NCBI RefSeq assembly: GCF_030161635.1
Contig: NZ_BSUO01000001.1
Location: 2,027,199-2,091,198 of the forward strand
Direction of reading: 5' to 3'
Length of the DNA stretch: 64,000 nucleotides
DNA from: Mobilicoccus caccae
Lineage (GTDB): Bacteria; Actinomycetota; Actinomycetes; Actinomycetales; Dermatophilaceae
Positions within the stretch are counted from its first letter, which is position 1. Each line of letters starts with the position of its first letter. Under the pieces are notes generated by a model that saw nothing but the letters and a program-made list of their open reading frames with translations, ran no database searches and was not told the DNA's origin. Below are positions 27,168 to 43,553 of the stretch, one piece after another. Made by a program: the position numbers and the translations under genes.

Positions 27168-27174
27168 GTCGCGC

Positions 27175-28439
27175 TCAGCCGAGGAGATCCACCGCAGCCA
27201 GCGACTTGCGTCCCCGCTTGAGCAGAGCCGTCCGTCCGTGCAGGAAGTGCTCGGTCTGCAGGCGCGCGTCGACGTCCTCGACCTTCGCGTTGTTGATCGA
27301 CACTCCCCCTCGCCGATGGTGCGTCGGGCCGCCTTGCGCGACTCCGCCAGACCTGTGGCGACGAGGGCGTCGACCAACTCGCTGTCCAGCGCGACCTCGG
27401 CGCGGGGCAGTTCGGCCACCGCATCACGCAGCGTTCCCGCGTCCAGGCCGGAGGGGTCCTCCTTGCCGAAGAGCACCGCCGAGGCCTGCTTGACCGCCTC
27501 GGTCGCCTCGACCCCGTGCACCAGGGTCGTCACGTCCTCGGCCAGGGTCCGTTGGGCCGTCCTGCGGAACGGCTCGTCGCGCACCTGGCGCTCCAGCTCC
27601 TCGATCTCCTCGCGCGTGCGGTCGGTGAACACCTTGAGCAGCATCACCACCGAGGCGTCCTCGACGTTGAGCCAGTACTGGTAGAAGGCGTACGGGCTGG
27701 TCATCGACGGGTCGAGCCAGACCGCGTTGCCCTCGGACTTGCCGAACTTGCGTCCACTGGAGTCGGTGATGAGCGGGGTCGTCAGTGCATGCGCCGACCC
27801 GCCCTCGACACGGTGGATGAGGTCGGTGCCGGCCGTGATGTTGCCCCACTGGTCCTGGGCACCGGTCTGCAGCGTGCACCCGTACTCGCGGTACAGGTGG
27901 AGGTAGTCCAGGGCCTGCAGGATCTGGTAGCTGAACTCGGTGTAGCTGATCCCCTGGTCGGACTCGAGCCGGGCCGCGACCGCGTCTTTCTTGATCATCT
28001 GGTTGACGCGGAAGTGCTTGCCGTAGTCGCGCAGGAAGTCCAGGGCGCTGATCGGCGCCGTCCAGTCGAGGTTGTTGACGAACTGCGGCGGGTTGGCCTC
28101 GTCGACGTCGAGGATCCGGCGCACCTGCACGGCGATCCTCTCGACGTCGGCGGCGGTCTGCTCCTTCGTCTTCAGGGTCCGCTCACTGCTGGGTCGCGGA
28201 TCACCGACCAGGCCGGTCGAGCCGCCGACGAGGCCGATCACGCGGTGCCCCGCCCGCTGCAGGTGCCGCAGCAGGATGAGCTGGACGAGGTTGCCGAAGT
28301 GCAGGCTCGGTGCGGTCGGGTCGAACCCGCAATACACCGTGATCCGCCCCTCGAGCGCCTCCCGCAGGGCGGCCTCGTCGGTGGTCTGCGCCACCAGGCC
28401 ACGCCAGCTCAGCTCATCGAAGACGGTGCTCACGCTCAC
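27175..28439 (-). CDS. tyrS: Tyrosyl-tRNA synthetase (frame broken)
   Basis: 421 residues after repair. The class I core is intact: the HIGH-type motif in APSLHFGNLVQL (about residues 40-50), tRNA/tyrosine contacts in YTEFSYQILQALDY, and the KMSKS variant KFGKSEG. The C-terminal S4-like RNA-binding part (VSINNAKVEDVDARLQTEHF; LLKRGRKSLAAVDLLG) is in another frame. Adding one base to the CCCCC run 27305-27309 restores TIGEGGVSINN. GTG at 28439 is preceded by AAAGGAACACCTCG; a second GTG six bases later is possible. The sequence break, not gene loss, is the likely cause because the enzyme is essential. Confidence 0.93.
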
Positions 28440-28500
28440 CGAGGTGTTCCTTTCGTCGGACCCGGCGCGCGTCTCGCGCCGGCTACGGATCAAGCTTGCC

Positions 28501-29205
28501 TCACCGGCTTCTGCGTCGACCAGCGGGCGCTGCGGCACGGTAGGGCGAGACGGTCGGGTCGCCGTCCAGGTGGAACCGCCACGGATACTCCTCTCCCCCA
28601 CCGGCGCCCGACACACCCACGCGGACCCCGGCCACGACCGGCCGGACAGCGGATCCCCGCTCGGTGGAGACATCGGCGTCCGCGTCGGCGGCGGCGTCCG
28701 CGTCCACTCTCATCACGACGACCTGGGCGTCGGCGGCGGTCGTGTCCAGACCGTCGTGACGACGATCGAGGCCGAGCGCGACGGTCAACCTCGCCGGTCC
28801 ACGAGCCAGGTCGCGGTCGCGGGGAGCGATCCCCGAGGCCGGTGTCCTGCGTGCCCGCGCCTGCTCGAGGCCGTCGACGACCTCGCCAGCGCGCAACAAC
28901 ACCGCACTCGCCCGGCCGTCGGGCCCGCACACGAGGTTCATGCAGAAGTGCATGCCGTAGGAGAGGTAGACGTAGAGCCGCCCGGGTGGTCCGAACATCA
29001 CCGCCGTCCGCGGGGTGCGGCCGCGGAACGCGTGCGACCCCGGGTCGGCCTCGCCGGCGTACGCCTCCACCTCGGTCAACCGCACCGCGACGGGCCCGTG
29101 ACGCACGATGCAGCCCAGGAGGTCGGGCGCCACCTCCAGCACGGGGCGGTCGTAGAACTCCTCCCCCAGCCGGACGACGCGCCCGCCGGGCCCCGGGTCG
29201 GACAC
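28501..29205 (-). CDS. 3-methyladenine DNA glycosylase (AAG/MPG family)
   Basis: 234 residues. Base-excision repair glycosylase removing alkylated purines. Diagnostic motifs: [12 protein letters not shown], the catalytic Glu in [20 protein letters not shown], and [20 protein letters not shown]. The catalytic region is complete. A linker near 170 has low-complexity Asp/Ala repeats ([13 protein letters not shown]). GTG at 29205 lies 5 bases after the argH stop, so it is probably the last gene of the arg operon; tyrS begins 61 bases downstream of it. Confidence 0.93.
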   Translation of the reverse strand: MSDPGPGGRVVRLGEEFYDRPVLEVAPDLLGCIVRHGPVAVRLTEVEAYAGEADPGSHAFRGRTPRTAVMFGPPGRLYVYLSYGMHFCMNLVCGPDGRASAVLLRAGEVVDGLEQARARRTPASGIAPRDRDLARGPARLTVALGLDRRHDGLDTTAADAQVVVMRVDADAAADADADVSTERGSAVRPVVAGVRVGVSGAGGGEEYPWRFHLDGDPTVSPYRAAAPAGRRRSR

Positions 29206-29210
29206 GGCGG

Positions 29211-32423
<3,213 letters not shown>

Positions 32424-32427
<4 letters not shown>

Positions 32428-33491
32428 GACACACCCTCCTGGATCGGGCCGCCGTGCGGCGCGCCCTGGTCGTCCCCGATGCCCCCGGTGTCCATGGCCG
32501 TCCCGCCGTCCCCGCCGTCCCCGCCGGCCCCGCCGTCCCCGCTGTCCCCGCTGTCCTCGGGCAGGATCATCGTGCCGATCCCCTCGTCGGTGAACACCTC
32601 CAACAGCAGCGAGTGCGGTGTCCGGCCGTCGATCACGTGCGTGCGTGCCACGCCGCCGCGCACCGCGCGGACGCAGGCCTCGAGTTTGGGGACCATGCCG
32701 GAATCGACCCGCCCGAGGAGTTCTTCGGCGTCGTCGACCGTCATCTCCGAGATGAGCGAGGAGGTGTCCGGCCAGTCGGCGTAGACCCCGGGGACGTCGG
32801 TCAGCACGACGAGCTTGCGCGCACCGAGGGAGACCGCGAGCGCCGAGGCCGCCGTGTCCGCGTTGACGTTGAGGACCTGGCCGGGATTGTCGAGATCCGG
32901 GGCGATCGAGGACACGACCGGGATGCGCCCGGCGTCGACGATGTCGACCACGGCCGAGGGCGAGACGGTGACGACGTCGCCCACGAGGCCGATGTCGACG
33001 GGCTCGCCGTCGACGAGCGCCGGGCGGCGGACCGCCCCGAAGAGGTGCGCGTCCTCACCCGAGAGGCCGACGGCGATGGGTCCGTGCTGGTTGAGGCGCC
33101 CGACGAGGTCGCGGCCCACCTGCCCGACGAGGACCATGCGCACCACGTCCATGACCTCGGGGGTCGTCACCCGCAGGCCGCCCTTGAACTCGCTGCGCAG
33201 GCCCAGACGGTCGAGCATGGCGCCGATCTGCGGGCCGCCACCGTGCACGACGACCGGACGCAGACCCGCATACCGGAGGAAGGCGACGTCCTCGGCGAAG
33301 GCCGCCGTGAGAGCCGGGTCGATCATCGCGTTGCCGCCGTGCTTGACGACGACGAGCGCACCCCTGAACTGCTCCAGCCACGGCAGTGCCTCCACGAGCG
33401 TGCGTGCCTTGGTGGTGGCCGCCGCGAGCCCGGCGCGGTCGCGCAGGGTGCGCAGATGACGGTGGACGGCGCTGTGCTGTTCGAGGTTCAT
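32424..33491 (-). CDS. argB: Acetylglutamate kinase with Gly/Asp-rich tail
   Basis: 355 residues; phosphorylates N-acetylglutamate and is usually the arginine-inhibited step. Amino-acid kinase motifs: [48 protein letters not shown]. The usual family end ([11 protein letters not shown]) is followed by about 45 extra residues made of [18 protein letters not shown]-type repeats, encoded by repeated CCGCCGTCCCCG units near 32506-32575. ATG at 33491 overlaps the argJ stop, and its own stop overlaps argD. Confidence 0.96.
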
Positions 33492-34634
33492 GTGCTGTAG
33501 GCCGAGTTCTCGTGGACGTAGTCGTGGGTGAGGTCGTTGGTCCAGACGGTCGCCGTCCGCGTCCCGGCGTGCAGGTCGATGACGATGTGCACGTGGCGAT
33601 CGGACAGGTCGACCAGGGAGCGGTCCTCACCGACGCCGCACTCCCGACACACCTGGACGCCGTTGATGGCCACATCGATCCGGTGGGCGTCGAACGACGC
33701 CGAGGTGGTGCCGACGGCCGACACGATGCGTCCCCAGTTGGGATCACCGCCGAAGACGGCGCACTTGACGAGATTGCTCCGGGCCACGGCCCTCGCGACC
33801 TCGAGCGCTTCCCGTTCGGCGACCGCGCCGGCCACCTCGATCTCGATGTCGTGCCGGGCGCCCTCGGCGTCACCGATGAGGCCGCGGGCGAGCTCGCCAC
33901 ACACCTGCGTCAGGGCGTCGGTCAACTCCCCTGCGTCACCGACACCCCGGAGGCCCCCGAGGCGAGGACGACGACGGTGTCGTTGGTCGACATGCAGGCG
34001 TCGGAGTCGATCCGGTCGAACGTGGTCGCACAGGCGAGCCGGAGAGCGGTCTCCAGATCGGTCGGCGACGTGACGGCGTCGGTCGTGACGACCACGAGCA
34101 TCGTCGCGAGCGCGGGCGCCAACATGCCGGCGCCCTTGGCCATGCCGCCGACGGTCCAGCCCTGGCCGGTGTGGACCGCCTGCTTGGGGCGGGTGTCGGT
34201 GGTCATGATCGCCTCGGCCGCGAGCGGGCCACCGTCGGTCGCGAGGGCCCCTGCGGCCGCGTCGACCCCGGCGAGGAGCGTGTCCATGGGGAGCCGCTCG
34301 CCGATGAGGCCGGTCGAGCACACGACGACGTCGCCCGCGCTGACGCCGAACGCCTCGGCGGTGTGCTCGGCCGTGCGGTGGGTGTCGAGGAATCCCTCGG
34401 GCCCGGTGCAGGCGTTGGCGCCGCCGGAGTTGAGGACGACCACGTCGGCCCGCCCGTCGGTCACCACCTGACGGCTCCACGTCACCGGCGCGGCCTCGAC
34501 GCGGTTGCTCGTGAAGACCGCCGCGGCATGGTGATCGGGACCGTCGTTGACCACCAGGGCGACATCCGGCGCACCGGAGGCCTTGAGACCGGCCGTGACA
34601 CCCGTGGCCCGGAACCCGGCGGCCGCGGTGACGC

Positions 34635-34638
<4 letters not shown>
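33488..34638 (-). CDS. argJ: Bifunctional ornithine acetyltransferase/acetylglutamate synthase (frame broken)
   Basis: 383 residues after repair. Transfers the acetyl group from acetylornithine to glutamate, recycling it. The beta-chain Thr nucleophile for self-cleavage should lie in [20 protein letters not shown]. The N-terminal part ([18 protein letters not shown]) is complete. The C-terminal part ([20 protein letters not shown]) is in another frame. Adding one base to the CCCC run 33945-33948 joins them through [18 protein letters not shown] at 34638 and the stop both form ATGA overlaps with neighbours. Confidence 0.94.
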
Positions 34639-36163
<1,525 letters not shown>

Positions 36164-36186
36164 TCATGCGAGAGCATTCACCGCTG

Positions 36187-36968
36187 TCAGGTCAGCGGAT
36201 CGTCGTCCCCCCACGGCATGAGCACGACGTGCCGGCTGTCCCAGGTGAGCCGGGTTTCGGCGGCCTTCAACGACTCCGGGGTGTCCACCCCGGCCCGGAC
36301 CATCCGCCCCGACCAGGCGTCGAGCTCGCCCGACGCGAGCGCCAGGGCCAGGTCGCAGACCTCGGCCGGCGAGGTCCATTCCGTGCGGTCGGCGTGCGCG
36401 TCCATGGACTCCGTCATGTCGGTCTGCACCACCCCGGGGGCGAGGTCGAAGGCGCGCAGGCCGTCGTCGTACCCGCCCAGGTGCAGCGCCCCGGTGATGC
36501 GACCGAGGCCGGTCTTGGCCACGTAGTAGGCCGTCGCGACGGCGCTGCTGCGGACACCCGCGCCGGAGTTGAGGTTGACCACGCGGCCCGAGCCCGCCCG
36601 CAGCATGTGCGGGACGACGGCGTGACTCAGCAGGAACGGGCCCCGGACGTCGACCTCGACCGTGCGCCACCACTGCTCGACGTCGGCCTCCCACAACGGG
36701 ACCTCGGCGTCGATGACGCCCGCGTTGTTGACGAGTACGTCGATGCGACCGCGCCGCGCCACGACGTCGGTCACGTAGTCCTGCACGGCGCGGGCATCCG
36801 TGACGTCCAGGCACCTCACCTCGACTCCTCGGCGCCGCCGCCCGAGCGCGAGCTGCGTTCGACGACGTACCCCGCCCGCTCGAACGCGGCGGCGAGGAAG
36901 GCACCGATGCCCCGGGAGGCGCCGGTGACGACCGCTACAGGCTGCGACTGCGACTCCGACTCAGGCAC
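36187..36968 (-). CDS. Short-chain dehydrogenase/reductase (frame broken)
   Basis: 260 residues after repair. Classical SDR: the TGxxxGIG nucleotide motif (AVVTGASRGIGAFLAAA, about residue 12-28) is in one frame. The rest follows in another: VLVNNAGVIDAEVP, catalytic Ser region VVNLNSGAGVRSS and YYVAKTGLGRI (YxxxK). The break lies near 36823-36830, where one added G gives GVEVRCLDVTDA. GTG at 36968 overlaps the pheT end by 8 bases, so it is coupled to pheST. The substrate is unknown. Confidence 0.85.
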
Positions 36969-39585
36969 CACGCAACTCCGCTCCGGTGGCCTTGCGCGCG
37001 GCGGAGATCGCGTCGTCGCGCAGGGCGGTGACCTGACCCGTCTTGAGCGTGCGGTCCGCGGCGCGGAACCCGAGGCGGAAGGCGAGCGACTTGGTGCCGT
37101 GCTCCAACTGGTCACCGGTGTAGACGTCGAAGAGCACGAGTGACTCCAGCGACTCCCCCGCGCCGGACCGCAGCGCGGCCTCGACGTCACCGGCCGGGAC
37201 GTGCTCGTCGACGACCAACGCGACGTCGGTCCTGGCCACGGGGTAGGTCGACAACGGTGCAGCGGTGACCGATTCACCCGCGGCGAGCACGAGGGCGTCG
37301 AGGTCGAGCTCGGCGGCGCAGGTGCGCTCGGGCACCTCGACGGCGCCGCACACCTTGGGGTGCAGCTCTCCGGCGTACCCGATGATCTGCCCGTCGCACG
37401 GCCCGCCGACGACCCGCAACGCGGCGCAGCGTCCGGGGTGCCAGGGCGTGCGGACCGCGGCCTCGGGACGCAGGACCACACCGAGCACCCGGCCGAGTTC
37501 GACGGCGACACCGATGGCCTCGGCCGCGTCGACCGGGCGGGCGGGGCCCCACGGTCCGGCCGGGGACGCCTGCCCCGTCATCACCCAGGCGACGTGCCGC
37601 GGCTGGGGCGGCACGGCCCCCTGGATCGCCTCGAGGACCGAGTCCTCGGGGCGCTCACCCACGGCGGGCACGGGAGCGGCCACCGGGTCGGCACCCGGCA
37701 GGAACACCAGCCCCACCTCGTACAGGGCGACGTCGCCGGCTCCCCGCCCGAGGTTGAGGCGCAGCGTCGCGAGCAGGCTGTCGAGGACGGAGGTCCGCAT
37801 CAGCGGCGCCTCGTCCGACAACGGGTTCGCGATCCGCAGGGCGCGGCGACGCTCGTCATCCGCCTCGTGCCCGAGCGCGTCGAAGACGGCCCCGGAGACG
37901 AACGGGTAGGACCACACCTCGGTCAGGCCCAGGCCGGCGAGGACCGAACCGATGAGACGGTGCGCGCGCTGGCCGCGGGTGAGGCCGCGGCCGCCGGGCG
38001 CCGTCGGCAGGATCGAGGGGATGCGCTCGTAGCCGCGCAGCCGAGCGACCTCCTCGATGAGGTCCGGGCCGTCGGCCAGGTCGGGACGCCAGGTCGGCGG
38101 GGTGACCTGCACGCGCGAGAATCCGAGCGCGTCGGACGGGTCCCCGGCCGCCTCGACCTCGCACCCGATCGAGCGCAGGTGACCGATCACGGAGTCGTGG
38201 TCGAGCCCGGTGGGTACGAAGCCGTCCTCACCCGGCTCGACGAGTCGCCACGGGTCACGGGTGTCGAAGGAGATCGGCTGCGGCGGGGAGGTGCGGTCGA
38301 CGTCCGTGGCATCCGGGTCGGCCGTGCCGCCGCCGAGTTCGACGAGCAGGTCGACGGCCATCTGGGCGACGACCGGCGCGAGAGCGGGGTCGACCCCACG
38401 CTCGAAGCGGCGGCTCGCCTCGGTCGACAGCTTGTGCCGGCGAGAGCTGCGGGCCACCGTGATCGGGTCGAAGTGGGCGGACTCCACGAGGATCGCGGAG
38501 GTGGAGGCCGAGACCTCGGAGGTCTCACCACCCATGACACCGGCGATCGCCAACGGGGTGTCACCGCCGTCGGTGATGAGCAGGTCCTCGCGGTCGAGGA
38601 CGCGCTCGACGTCGTCGAGGGTGCGCAGCTTCTCCCCGCGCGCGCCCGGCGCACCTCGATCGACCCCGACAGGGTGTCGAGGTCGAAGGCGTGCAGGGGC
38701 TGCCCGGTGAGGAGCATGAGGTAGTTCGTCACGTCGACCGACAGCGAGATGGGCCGCATGCCGGACTTGGTGAGGCGGTCGGCCATCCACGCCGGGGTGG
38801 GCGCGGTCGGGTCGACACCGCGCACGATGCGGGCGACGTAGCGATCACACCCCTGCCTCCCCCGGATCGGCGCATCGTCGACCAGACGCACCGGGTATCC
38901 GGAGTCGTTCGCGGGCGCCACCTGCACCGAGTCGGCACCGGCGGGGTCGCGGAAGGACTCCGCGTGGGTGGACAGCGCGTACTCCCGCGCGATGCCACGC
39001 ATGGAGAAGCAGTAGCCGCGGTCGGGGGTGACGTTGACCTCCACCGTCTCGGAGTCCAGGCCGAGCAGCGCGATCGCGTCGTCGCCGGGCTGCAGCGAGG
39101 CCAGGAGCTCGGGGCGGTCGGCGAAGTACTCCGACAGCACGATGATGCCGTCGTGGTCCTCGCCCAGCCCGAGTTCGAGGGCCGAGCAGATCATGCCGTT
39201 GGACATGTGGCCGTAGGTCTTGCGCGCCGAGATCGCGAACCCGCCCGGCAGCACGGCGCCGGGCAGCACGACGACGACGAGGTCGCCGGCTCCGAAGTTG
39301 TGGGCACCACAGACGATCTCCTGGGTGACCGCGGGATCTCCCCGGCCTGCGCGCGCTGCCCGTGATCGCCGACGTCGACGTGGCAGAAGTGGATCGTCTT
39401 GCCGTTCTTCTGCGGCTCGTCGGTGACGTCGAGGACCCGGCCCACGACGAGCGGGCCGGTGAGGTCGCCGCCGTGGATCGCCTCCTCCTCCAGGCCCACG
39501 CGCACGAGGTCGGCCGCGATGCGCTCACCGCTGACCGGCTCGTCGACCCCGACGAGCTCCAGCAGCCATTCGACGGGCGCCAGCA

Positions 39586-39586
<1 letters not shown>
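36961..39586 (-). CDS. pheT: Phenylalanyl-tRNA synthetase beta subunit (two frame breaks)
   Basis: 875 residues after two repairs, each adding one base to a CCCC run (39340-39343 and 38634-38637). Domains in order: N-terminal B1 (MLAPVEWLLELVGVDEPVSG), tRNA-binding OB fold (IVCGAHNFGAGDLVVVVLPG), B3/B4 editing module (NDSGYPVRLVDDAPIRG), B5 (LITDGGDTPLAIAGVMGG region), pseudo-catalytic core (LNLGRGAGDVALYEVGLVF) and C-terminal FDX-ACB (VARTDVALVVDEHVPAGDVE). Its ATG shares one base with the pheS stop (TGATG). Two breaks in an essential gene argue strongly for sequence errors. Confidence 0.93.
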
Positions 39587-40683
<1,097 letters not shown>

Positions 40684-40757
40684 CTAAGTGGGGGCCTCGC
40701 GAGAGCGGAAAGGGGTTTCGGCGCTCGGGCGCGTCGCCCCGCCACCTGCGGCGATGC

Positions 40758-41969
40758 TCAGCGGGCGGTGGAGGCGCGCGGCAGGGCGAAGCGGAACAAC
40801 GCCCCGCCCTCGGGCGCCCGGTCGACGCTGATGGAACCGCCGTGTGCCTCCACCAGCCCCCGGACGAGGTACAGCCCGAGGCCCGTACTGCCCCGGCGCG
40901 ACCCGTGCCAGAACTTGCTGAAGACCAGCGCGTACTGCTCCGGCCGGATCCCCTCACCCTCATCCGCCACCGACACGATCCACATGGGGCTCGACCCCTC
41001 GGCCGTCCCGGGGTTCTGCGGCGAGACCGAGACGTGCACGGTGCCCGCCCCGTGCCGCACGGCGTTCTCCAGCAGGTTGGTGACGATCTGATCGAGCCGG
41101 TCGGCGTCGGCCCACACGAGGACGTCGGCCCTGTCGACCTCGTCCGTGGCGGGGAGGGGGTCGGTGGGAGCGTCGACCTCGGTGTCGACCTCGGCCGTGC
41201 CCGCGCCTGCCGGGCCCGTGCCGTCGGTCCCGGCCCGGCACGGGTCGTCGTCGATGCGGATCTCGAACCGGCTGGGGTCCAGGCCGGAGGCCACCAGGCG
41301 CTCGACGCAGCGGACGATGACCTCACGCAGGTCGACGCGGCGACGGTCCAGACGCAGCCGGCTCGTGTCGAGCCGTGAGACGTCGAGGAGTTCGTGGATC
41401 AGCCGCGCCAACCGCTCGGCATCGGCCTCGATGGTCTCGATCATCAGGTGCTTCTGCGTGTCGGTGAACCGGTCCCAACGCTTGAGCAACGTGCTCGAGA
41501 AGCCCTTGACCGACGCCAGCGGGGCGCGCAGTTCGTGGGCCACCATCGAGATCAGCTCGGCGTTCTCGGTCTCGGCCCGTCGGCGGGCGTCGGTGTCGCG
41601 CAGGGCGACGACGACGCGCACCACCGGCCCGAGGGGTTCGGCGCGCACGTACCGCATCGTCACCAGCACCTGTCCGCGACCGGGCAACAGCAGCAACCGC
41701 TCGCGATGACCGGTGCGGGTGGCCAATCCGTCCCAGGGATCGCAGCAGGTCCACCAGGAGTGTCCGGCCGCGTCCAGCAGCGGAAGGGCCTCCACGACGC
41801 GTTCACCGACGACGTCCTCGGGCCGGCGCCCCAGCAGCTTGGCCGCCCGCGGGTTGACCAGCTGGACGAGTCCGTGCTCGTCGGCGACGACGACCCCGTC
41901 GGGCAGGCAGGAAAGGACGGCCTCCGCGTCGCACCCAGCCCCCGAGATCAGCGAGTCGTCCCTGCTCAC
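40758..41969 (-). CDS. Soluble PAS-domain histidine kinase, orphan
   Basis: 403 residues, no membrane segment. A PAS domain covers about 15-80 (LPDGVVVADEHGLVQLVNPR), followed by a possible second sensing region and a coiled coil. HisKA carries the phospho-His in MVAHELRAPLASVKGF (about 165). HATPase_c has the N box LDQIVTNLLENAVRHG, G1 VADEGEGI and G2 GSTGLGLYLVRGL. An Asp/Thr/Pro-rich insert of about 35 residues interrupts the start of the ATPase domain. GTG at 41969 overlaps the stop of the rRNA methyltransferase gene. No response regulator lies nearby; this kinase is embedded in the translation gene cluster, as in other Micrococcales. Confidence 0.92.
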   Translation of the reverse strand: MSRDDSLISGAGCDAEAVLSCLPDGVVVADEHGLVQLVNPRAAKLLGRRPEDVVGERVVEALPLLDAAGHSWWTCCDPWDGLATRTGHRERLLLLPGRGQVLVTMRYVRAEPLGPVVRVVVALRDTDARRRAETENAELISMVAHELRAPLASVKGFSSTLLKRWDRFTDTQKHLMIETIEADAERLARLIHELLDVSRLDTSRLRLDRRRVDLREVIVRCVERLVASGLDPSRFEIRIDDDPCRAGTDGTGPAGAGTAEVDTEVDAPTDPLPATDEVDRADVLVWADADRLDQIVTNLLENAVRHGAGTVHVSVSPQNPGTAEGSSPMWIVSVADEGEGIRPEQYALVFSKFWHGSRRGSTGLGLYLVRGLVEAHGGSISVDRAPEGGALFRFALPRASTAR

Positions 41970-42808
41970 ACGCGCACCGTACCTGGTGGTGTGATCGGGG
42001 CCCGACGGCGGGCCGACTCGTACAGGCACACGGTGGCGGCCATCGCCAGGTTGAGGGACTCCGCGCGGCCGTGGATGGGCACACGCACGACGTCGGTACA
42101 CGCCTCGCGCACCTCCTCGTGCAAGCCCCACGCCTCGTTGCCGAACACCCAGGCGTGGCGGTGCTCCAGGTCGGCCTCGTCGAGGAGGACGGCGCCGGTC
42201 CCGTCGGCGGCATGGGTGATCATGCCGGCCGCGTGCACCTGGGCGATCACCTCGGCGACCGGCTCCCCGATCACCACCGGGACGTGGAACAGCGACCCGG
42301 CCGTCGAGCGGACCACCTTGGGGTTGTAGAGATCGACGCTCGCCTCGGTGAGGACCACGGCGTCGGCACCGGAGGCGTCGGCGCACCGCAGGACCGTGCC
42401 CGCGTTGCCCGGGTCGCGCACGTGCGCCAGCACGGCGATCGTGGCCGGCTGCGCGGCGAGTACCTCGCTCAGCGGGACGTCGAGGGTGCGGCAGACCGCG
42501 AGCACACCCTGTGAGGTCTCGGCATCGCCCATGGCCGCAAGGACCTGCGGGGATGCCGGGTGGACGAAGAGGCCGGCCTGCTCGGCGTCCTGCAGGATCT
42601 CGGGAAACCGCTGAGCCGCGTCGAGATCGACGTAGACGTCGCGGACCAGATCCGGGCGGTGCCGTACCGCTTCACGCACCCCCTGCGGGCCCTCGACGAG
42701 GAACAGCCCCTCCTTGGCCCGGACAGCACGACGGGCCAGGGCCGCCACCTTGCGCACGCGCTCGGCGCGCGGGTTGGTGAGCGGATCCCTGGCCCGGTCG
42801 GACGACAC
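41966..42808 (-). CDS. SpoU-family 23S rRNA 2'-O-methyltransferase (TsnR/RlmB type)
   Basis: 280 residues. An N-terminal substrate-binding domain (FLVEGPQGVREAVRHRPDLV) is followed by the SPOUT knot fold with its three motifs: VLAHVRDPGNAGTVLRCADA, WVFGNEAWGL, and VRVPIHGRAESLNLAMAATV. The usual place for this gene is after rplT. GTG at 42808 lies 14 bases after the rplT stop. The exact methylated nucleotide cannot be told. Its stop overlaps the kinase start (GTGA). Confidence 0.92.
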   Translation of the reverse strand: MSSDRARDPLTNPRAERVRKVAALARRAVRAKEGLFLVEGPQGVREAVRHRPDLVRDVYVDLDAAQRFPEILQDAEQAGLFVHPASPQVLAAMGDAETSQGVLAVCRTLDVPLSEVLAAQPATIAVLAHVRDPGNAGTVLRCADASGADAVVLTEASVDLYNPKVVRSTAGSLFHVPVVIGEPVAEVIAQVHAAGMITHAADGTGAVLLDEADLEHRHAWVFGNEAWGLHEEVREACTDVVRVPIHGRAESLNLAMAATVCLYESARRRAPITPPGTVRV

Positions 42809-42822
42809 TGCTCGAGGCAGGC

Positions 42823-43209
42823 TCAGGCGGCGTCGGTGTTCTGGGCGTCGGACGCCGGCACGTTGGCCTTGGCAATCTCCACCAGAGCCGCGAACGTCGA
42901 GGGGTCGTTGACCGCCATCTCGGCGAGCATGCGACGGTCGACCTCGACCTCGGCGGCCTTGAGGCCCTGGATGAACCGGTTGTACGTCATGCCGTTGGCG
43001 CGGGCCGCAGCGTTGATGCGCTGGATCCAGAGGCGACGGAAGTCACCCTTGCGGGCCTTGCGGTCGCGGTAGGCGTAGCCGAGGGAGTGAGTGACCTGCT
43101 CCTTGGCCTTGCGGTACAGGCGCGAACGCTGCCCGCGGTAACCGCTGGCGCGCTCGAGGGTCACCCGACGCTTCTTCTGGGCATTCACTGCCCGCTTCAC
43201 GCGTGCCAC
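42823..43209 (-). CDS. rplT: Ribosomal protein L20
   Basis: 128 residues, the normal length. It starts [20 protein letters not shown] with the basic N-terminal helix that inserts into 23S rRNA, then [20 protein letters not shown], the family signature. It binds 23S early in assembly and in several bacteria represses its own operon through the infC leader. The gene lies 66 bases after rpmI. Confidence 0.99.
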   Translation of the reverse strand: MARVKRAVNAQKKRRVTLERASGYRGQRSRLYRKAKEQVTHSLGYAYRDRKARKGDFRRLWIQRINAAARANGMTYNRFIQGLKAAEVEVDRRMLAEMAVNDPSTFAALVEIAKANVPASDAQNTDAA

Positions 43210-43275
43210 GTGATGTCTCCTTGTGATCTTGGTGCGGTAGGGCGTCTGCGCGGAGTGCCACGCGACGGGGCGGAC

Positions 43276-43470
43276 TTACTTGCCGAGAAGCTTCTTGACC
43301 TTCTTGGCGTCCGGCGCGGCGAGCTCGACGTCGTTCGCGATGCTGCGCTTGAACTTGCTCGACTTGCGCTCGAGCAGGTGACGACCGCCGGCCTGCTCGC
43401 GCATGACCTTGCCCTTGCCCGTGATGCGGAAGCGCTTCTTGGTTCCGCTGTGCGACTTCATCTTCGGCAT
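43276..43470 (-). CDS. rpmI: Ribosomal protein L35
   Basis: 64 residues, highly basic: MPKMKSHSGTKKRFRITGKG, with HLLERKSSKFKR. Normal length. It is the second gene of infC-rpmI-rplT, with GGAGACGGC-type spacing before the ATG (CAAGGAGACGGCACC upstream). Confidence 0.99.
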   Translation of the reverse strand: MPKMKSHSGTKKRFRITGKGKVMREQAGGRHLLERKSSKFKRSIANDVELAAPDAKKVKKLLGK

Positions 43471-43553
43471 GGTGCCGTCTCCTTGGAGTCTTCGTTGGTG
43501 GTCGTGCGCGACCCGCCGTCGGCGTCGCCGCCGACGGGTCGGTGATGCGGGCC

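Larger units (their letters stand above)
26717..27174 (-). other. rRNA operon promoter and leader region
   Basis: Gene-free region between the 16S 5' end and the tyrS stop. It holds the operon promoter (26939-26968), a leader of about 210 bases with the TTGAGAACTCAACAGCGTGC block typical of actinobacterial rRNA leaders, and the tyrS hairpin. I see no coding region here; the tyrS frame running into it results from the frame break at 27305. Confidence 0.8.
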
